Shown here piece after piece: positions 49,035 through 52,936 of a DNA stretch of 52,936 nt. Under the pieces are notes generated by a model. It saw only the letters and a list, made by a program, of their open reading frames with translations. It had not been told where the DNA came from and did no database searches. Origin of the DNA: Prauserella rugosa (GTDB taxonomy: Bacteria; Actinomycetota; Actinomycetes; Mycobacteriales; Pseudonocardiaceae). Where the stretch lies: NCBI RefSeq assembly GCF_000719975.1, contig NZ_JOIJ01000024.1, positions 1-52,936 of the forward strand. Reading direction: 5' to 3'. A program made the translations under genes and the position numbers. Position 1 is the stretch's first letter; the number at the start of each line of letters is the position of its first letter.

Positions 49035-50035
49035 GCGCCCGTACCCACGCCACCACGCCGCGCGGCGAGGCCATCGCGCGGCTCGTCGCGCGCAGGCTCG
49101 CGATGGCGATCCCCGTGCTGATCGTGATCGCCGGTGGGGTGTTCCTGCTCGGTGCTGCATCGCCGTTCGATCCCATCCACCAGTACTACGGCGTCGACGT
49201 GTTCTCCGCGGGGGAGCAGCAGCTCGAGCAGACCAGGGAACAGCTCGGACTCGACGATCCGGTCCACGTCCAGTTCGGACGGTGGATCGGCGGACTGTTG
49301 ACCGGCGACCTCGGCACGAGCCGCGTGTTCCACCAGCCGGTCGCCGACGTGCTGGCCGAACGGTTGCCGTGGACGCTGTTGCTCGCGGGCACGGGCATCG
49401 TCGTCGCCGCGCTGCTGGCACTCGTGCTCGGCATCGTGACGGCGTGGCGTCAGGGCGGCTGGCTCGACCGCACGGTCACGGCCATCGGCCAGGGCATGGA
49501 GGGGCTGCCGAGTTTCGTGCTGGCCTTCGTCGCAATCCTGGTGTTCTCGGTCGGCCTGGGCTGGCTGCCCGTCGCAGGCGTCACCGACGGCGACGCCGAG
49601 GCGACATTCGGACAGGTGGCGCGGCATCTCGTGCTCCCGGCGCTCGTGCTGGGGGCCTCGCAGTCGCCGTGGCTGGTCCTGCACCTGCGGCAGTCGCTGC
49701 TGACCTCCCTCGCCGACGACCACGTGATCGGGGCGCGGGCCCGTGGATTGCCCGAACGTCTCGTCGTCACCGGCCACGCGCTGCCGACCGCGCTGCTGCC
49801 GTTCCTCAACGTGCTCGGCACCCGTGTGCCCGAACTCGTCACCGGCGCGGTGCTCGTGGAGACGGTGTTCTCGTGGCCGGGGGTCGCCTCGGCGATGGTC
49901 GAGGCGGGACTCGCCGTGGACTATCCGCTTCTGGCCGTGCTGGCGCTGCTCGCGACTGCCGCGGTGCTGCTCGGTTCGTTGCTCGCCGACATCGCCACGG
50001 CGCTGACCGACCCGAGGGTGCGGGCCGATGGCTGA
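49031..50035 (+). CDS. ABC importer permease, DppB/NikB type
   Basis: This 334-residue membrane subunit has about six hydrophobic segments. The DppB-type features are QTREQLGLDDPVHVQFGRWIGGLLTGDLGTSRVFHQPVADVLAERLPWTLLLAGTG and the EAA-like loop ARARGLPERLVVTGHALPTALLPFLNVLGTRVPELVTGAVLVETVFSWPGV. It lacks the long first periplasmic helix hairpin only slightly compared with typical members. ATG 49031 overlaps the binding-protein stop by 4 nt, and its 3' end overlaps the next permease by 8 nt. Tight coupling indicates a single complex. Confidence 0.93.
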   Translation: MSARTHATTPRGEAIARLVARRLAMAIPVLIVIAGGVFLLGAASPFDPIHQYYGVDVFSAGEQQLEQTREQLGLDDPVHVQFGRWIGGLLTGDLGTSRVFHQPVADVLAERLPWTLLLAGTGIVVAALLALVLGIVTAWRQGGWLDRTVTAIGQGMEGLPSFVLAFVAILVFSVGLGWLPVAGVTDGDAEATFGQVARHLVLPALVLGASQSPWLVLHLRQSLLTSLADDHVIGARARGLPERLVVTGHALPTALLPFLNVLGTRVPELVTGAVLVETVFSWPGVASAMVEAGLAVDYPLLAVLALLATAAVLLGSLLADIATALTDPRVRADG

Positions 50036-50921
50036 GCAGACCTGGCGCCCGGCGGCACGCAGAAGGGCGGGCACTCCGCGGGGGCGGGCCGTCGAAGGCA
50101 GGGCGCACGCACGGCTCGTCGTGGGCGTGGCGGTACTGGCCGTGCTGGTGGTGGCCGCCGTCGTGGTGCCGTGGCTCGCGCCGTCCGGTGAGCAGTTCTT
50201 CGACTACACGCAGGTGCGCCAGGGGCCCAGCGGCGAGCACCTCTTCGGTACCGACCAGGCGGGCAGGGACCTGTTCGCGCGGTCGCTCGCGGGCCTGCGG
50301 ATCTCGTTGATCGTGGCGGTGATCTGCGCGCTCGGATCGATCACGCTGGGCACGCTGATCGGTGCGGTCGCCGGATTCCTCGGCGGTTGGCCGGACCGGC
50401 TGCTCATGCGCCTGCTCGACACGGTGAACGCCGTGCCGCACCTGTTGCTCGGCATCGTCATCGTGGCGCTGTACCGGGGCAGCATGACCGCCGTCATCGT
50501 GTCCATTGTGGTCACCCACTGGACGACGGTGGCCAGGATCGTGCGCGGCGAGGTGCTGTCGCTGCGCCAGCGGCCGTTCGTGGACGCGGCGATCTCCGGG
50601 GGCGCGTCGCAGTTGCACGTCGTCCGCAGGCACGTGTTGCCCGCCGTCGTCCCGCAGGCCGCGCTGTCCGCCGTGCTCGTGCTGCCGCACGCCGTGTGGC
50701 ACGAGACGGCACTGAGCTTCCTCGGACTGGGCCTGCCGCCGCACATGGCCAGCATCGGCAACATCCTGTCGGACGCCCGTTCGGAACTACTGCTCGGCGG
50801 CTGGTGGGTCGTGGTGTTCCCGTCGGCGCTGCTGGTCGTGACGACCCTCGCCACCGCGGGGATCGCCGGAACGCTGCGCGACCGGCTGGTCCCACGGCGA
50901 CGATCGGAGTTGGCGCTGTGA
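50028..50921 (+). CDS. ABC importer permease, DppC/NikC type
   Basis: This 297-residue second membrane subunit has an N-terminal cytoplasmic tail, then FFDYTQVRQGPSGEHLFGTDQAGRDLFARSLAGLRISLIVAVICALGS, the DppC hallmark. The EAA-like loop DAAISGGASQLHVVRRHVLPAVVPQAALSAVLVLPHAVWHETALSFLGLGLPPHMASIGNIL follows. The ATG at 50028 lies 8 nt before the end of the upstream permease gene. The stop overlaps the GTG of the first ATPase gene (GTGA). Confidence 0.93.
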   Translation: MAEQTWRPAARRRAGTPRGRAVEGRAHARLVVGVAVLAVLVVAAVVVPWLAPSGEQFFDYTQVRQGPSGEHLFGTDQAGRDLFARSLAGLRISLIVAVICALGSITLGTLIGAVAGFLGGWPDRLLMRLLDTVNAVPHLLLGIVIVALYRGSMTAVIVSIVVTHWTTVARIVRGEVLSLRQRPFVDAAISGGASQLHVVRRHVLPAVVPQAALSAVLVLPHAVWHETALSFLGLGLPPHMASIGNILSDARSELLLGGWWVVVFPSALLVVTTLATAGIAGTLRDRLVPRRRSELAL

Positions 50922-51859
50922 ACGACGCGTTGACGATCGACGACCTGTCGGTGCGCTTCCTGTTGGGACGCAAGGGAAAGGCCGGAGTCGTCCGGGCCGC
51001 GAGCGAGGTGTCGCTGACCCTCGCCCGCGGGCGGATGCTCGCGCTCGTCGGGGAGAGCGGCTGCGGCAAATCGGTGCTCACGTCGGCGCTGCTCGGTCTG
51101 CTTCCCGCCAACGCCCAGACCCGCGGCCGCGCCGTGCTGCACGCCCCCGGCGGGGACGTCGACCTGTGCACGGCGACGGAACGCACCCTCGCCCAGCACA
51201 TCCGCGGCAGGCGCATCGGTCTCGTGCCCCAGTCGGCCGCCGGGCACCTCACCCCGGTGCGGACGGCGCGGGCGCAACTCGCCGAGACGGTACGGCTCAT
51301 CGGCCCGCCCGGCACCGACGTCGACGACCTCGCCGAGCGCGCAGGCATCGACCCCGCCGTGCTCGACCGGTATCCCCACGAGCTGTCCGGCGGGATGGCG
51401 CAACGGGTCGCCTTCGCACTCGCCATGGCAGGCGACCCCGACGTGATCCTCGCCGACGAACCCACCACCGGCCTCGACCGTCCGCTCGTCGACCGCGTGG
51501 TCGGACAGCTGGCCACCATGGCCGACAACGGAAAGGCGGTTCTGCTCATCACCCACGATCTCGCCGCCGCCCGCCGCGTCGCCGACGACGTCGCCGTGAT
51601 GTACGCGGGCCGCATCGTCGAATCCGGACCCGCCGACGAGGTGTTCGCCGACCCGTGGCACCCCTACACCCGCGGACTTCTCGACGCACTGCCCGACGGC
51701 ACGTTCACCCCCATTCCAGGCCATCCCCCGGAGCTGACTAACGTGCCCGACGGATGCGCGTTCTGCGCCCGCGTCGACCACGACGACCCCACCTGCACCG
51801 GCGATGCCACCGTGTTCACCGTCGGCGAGCGCATGATCGCGGGGCACCGGCCGTGCTGA
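50918..51859 (+). CDS. ABC importer ATPase, DppD/NikD type
   Basis: This 313-residue ATPase has Walker A GESGCGKS near residue 48, Q-loop LVPQSAAGHLTPV, signature LSGGMAQRVAFALAMAGDP, Walker B VILADEPTTGLD, and a switch His in LLITHDLAAARRVADDVAVMYAGRIVE. The C-terminal oligopeptide-type extension HPYTRGLLDALPD...GCAFCARVDHDDPTC carries Cys residues that in many DppD/OppD proteins bind an iron-sulfur or structural metal site. The start is GTG 50918 within a GTGA overlap. It pairs with the following shorter ATPase. Confidence 0.93.
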   Translation: MNDALTIDDLSVRFLLGRKGKAGVVRAASEVSLTLARGRMLALVGESGCGKSVLTSALLGLLPANAQTRGRAVLHAPGGDVDLCTATERTLAQHIRGRRIGLVPQSAAGHLTPVRTARAQLAETVRLIGPPGTDVDDLAERAGIDPAVLDRYPHELSGGMAQRVAFALAMAGDPDVILADEPTTGLDRPLVDRVVGQLATMADNGKAVLLITHDLAAARRVADDVAVMYAGRIVESGPADEVFADPWHPYTRGLLDALPDGTFTPIPGHPPELTNVPDGCAFCARVDHDDPTCTGDATVFTVGERMIAGHRPC

Positions 51860-52491
51860 GCGCCAAGGACATCGTCGTCGGCTATCACCGAGGCCGGCCC
51901 GTGCTCGACCACGTCGACCTCGACCTGCGCCCGGGCACCACCCTCGGCCTCGCCGGCCCCAGCGGTTGCGGCAAATCGACCGTCGCCAAGGTGCTGTCCC
52001 TGCTGCTCGAACCCTGGTCCGGCCAGGTCACCCTGGACGGTGAGACCGTACCCGGCTTCCGCCAGCGCGCGCCCCGAGAACAGCGCACCGCCGTCGGCGT
52101 CGTCTTCCAGCAACCACGCCTGGCCACCGACCCACGCTGGACACTCGACGACATCATCCGCGGACCCCTCCACGCCTGCCGGCGACCCGACGACGGCATC
52201 GTCGATGACCTCACCCACGCCGTCGGACTCACCCCCGACCTGCTGCGCCGACGCCCCCACGAAGTCTCCGACGGTCAACTCCAACGCGCCTGCCTCGCCC
52301 GCGCCCTCGTCCTCCGCCCCCGCTACCTCATCTGCGACGAGATGACCGCCATGGTCGACGCCTCCACCACCGCACTCCTCGTCCACCTCGTCCGCGACCG
52401 CGTCACCACCGACGGCATCGGCGTTCTCGCCATCAGCCACGACGACACATTGCTCGACGCCTGGGCCGACTCCGTCATCCACTGGCCGTAG
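51853..52491 (+). CDS. ABC importer ATPase, DppF/NikE type with variant signature
   Basis: This 212-residue ATPase has Walker A GPSGCGKST near residue 35 and Q-loop VVFQQPRLATDP. The unusual signature is EVSDGQLQRACLARAL in place of LSGGQ, and Walker B is YLICDEMTAMVD with the catalytic Glu. The switch His is in AISHDDTLLD. It lacks the C-terminal oligopeptide-transporter extension, which makes it shorter than the typical 260-330 residues. The SDGQLQR form is, to my knowledge, a feature of some nickel/metallophore-type importers, but this is a weak guide. GTG 51853 overlaps the upstream stop by 7 nt. A 21-bp repeat array starts 14 nt past its stop. Confidence 0.9.
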   Translation: MLSAKDIVVGYHRGRPVLDHVDLDLRPGTTLGLAGPSGCGKSTVAKVLSLLLEPWSGQVTLDGETVPGFRQRAPREQRTAVGVVFQQPRLATDPRWTLDDIIRGPLHACRRPDDGIVDDLTHAVGLTPDLLRRRPHEVSDGQLQRACLARALVLRPRYLICDEMTAMVDASTTALLVHLVRDRVTTDGIGVLAISHDDTLLDAWADSVIHWP

Positions 52492-52505
52492 CCCCGGCCG
52501 CCTCC

Positions 52506-52631
52506 CGTGTTGCGCATTCGGGGGCCCGTGTTGCGGATTCGGGGGCTCGTGTTGCGGGTTCGGGGGCGCGTGTTGCGGGTTCAGGGGTGGGTGTTGCGCA
52601 TTCGGGGGCTCGTGTTGGCGATTTTCGGGCT
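52506..52631 (+). repeat. Array of six 21-bp CGTGTTGCG repeats after the ABC importer
   Basis: Six units start at 52506, 52527, 52548, 52569, 52590 and 52611, each exactly 21 bp. Most read CGTGTTGCG, then a pair such as CA, GA or GG, then TTC and GGGGGC plus one base. They begin 14 nt after the ATPase stop and read in the same direction as that gene. More decayed sequence follows. Confidence 0.92.
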
Positions 52632-52677
52632 TGTGTGGGTTTTTAGGGGCGGGTGCTGTTCTCCGGGGGGCTGATTT

Positions 52678-52738
52678 GGTGGGTGCGGTTTGCCGTCGGG
52701 GTTGTTCGTTCCGGTGGGTGCGGTTCGCCGTGGGGTTT
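52678..52738 (+). repeat. Direct repeat pair of about 26 bp
   Basis: GGTGGGTGCGGTTTGCCGTC (from 52678) and GGTGGGTGCGGTTCGCCGTG (from 52713) are near-identical, 35 bp apart, and both continue into GGGGTT. Confidence 0.7.
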
Positions 52739-52791
52739 TTCGCCTCGCCGGCTGGGCAGGTCTCTGGGATGGCGTTTTTCCGCTTCGCTTT

Positions 52792-52899
52792 ATCCCGTCG
52801 AACCTGGCTTTTGTTTATCACGCTGCAGGCGGTGTTTCGTTGGGGTGGTTTGTTGCGCCCTGCCTGCAGCGTGATGGGGTTTGGCCAGGTCGACGGGAT
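52792..52899. repeat. Large imperfect inverted repeat near the right edge
   Basis: ATCCCGTCGA (52792-52801) faces TCGACGGGAT (52890-52899). ACCTGGC faces GCCAGGT inside it, and ATCACGCTGCAGGC (52817-52830) faces GCCTGCAGCGTGAT (52862-52875) perfectly. The whole could fold into an interrupted stem of about 40 bp. Confidence 0.8.
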
Positions 52900-52936
52900 G
52901 GCGCTTCGCTTACCGGGGGCGACTCTATTGGGTGAT

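Larger units (their letters stand above)
52492..52936. other. Right-edge intergenic region, repeats only
   Basis: I see no gene in the last 445 bases. The stretch holds a 21-bp repeat array, a pair of direct repeats and a large imperfect inverted repeat. G+T richness on the plus strand is marked. The next gene lies beyond the window. Confidence 0.6.

Overview
The window is chromosomal DNA from a high-GC actinobacterium, most likely a member of the Pseudonocardiaceae (Saccharomonospora, Prauserella or Amycolatopsis type). The reasons are the very high G+C at third codon positions, frequent GTG and TTG starts, the core block prfB-ftsE-ftsX-smpB followed by ssrA with the proteolysis tag AKTNSQRDFALAA, an AftA-like cell-wall arabinofuranosyltransferase, and many regulators with promoters that place the transcription start on the start codon. 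I see no prophage, insertion sequence, CRISPR array, tRNA or rRNA gene. The only RNA gene is tmRNA.

Layout, left to right. 1-4.4 kb: a PadR regulator and the core genes prfB, ftsE, ftsX and smpB. 4.4-9.4 kb: a TIM-barrel amidohydrolase, a membrane acyltransferase, and a sensor protein/histidine kinase/response regulator operon. Two copies of a palindromic intergenic element lie at 5.33 and 6.84 kb. 9.5-9.9 kb: ssrA. 10-14.7 kb: an AraC regulator, an amidase, a short-chain dehydrogenase with its TetR regulator, and a SRPBCC protein.

14.7-25.5 kb is a coherent uronate-use locus. It has a fructuronate reductase-type enzyme (uxuB), uronate isomerase (uxaC), a LacI repressor, a ManD-type mannonate dehydratase, a GH31 alpha-glycosidase and a three-gene TRAP transporter. 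Together they would release or import a hexuronate and convert it through fructuronate and mannonate to 2-keto-3-deoxygluconate. The KDG kinase and aldolase are not in the window. Matching GGCAACT-type palindromes in front of uxaC and between lacI and manD suggest one repressor controls both directions.

25.6-37.8 kb is mixed accessory metabolism: an AftA-like transferase, a zinc alcohol dehydrogenase with a divergent TetR, an FAD oxidoreductase paired with a SnoaL-tailed ECF sigma factor, a lone SbnB/ornithine-cyclodeaminase-like protein, a Tat-exported alkaline phosphatase, and an SsuD-like monooxygenase with a MatC/SLC13-type permease. 38.2-40.9 kb is a three-gene operon of unrecognised membrane proteins. 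41-46.8 kb is a choline-to-betaine locus (betA, APC permease, betB, divergent TetR). 46.9-52.5 kb holds a pyridoxamine-oxidase-fold protein and a five-gene peptide/nickel-type ABC importer.

The most unusual structure is a family of 21-bp tandem repeats with core CGTGTTGCG. It starts 12-22 nt after stop codons at three gene ends (37.87-38.23 kb, two converging half-arrays, and 52.51-52.63 kb). In every case it reads in the same direction as the gene it follows.
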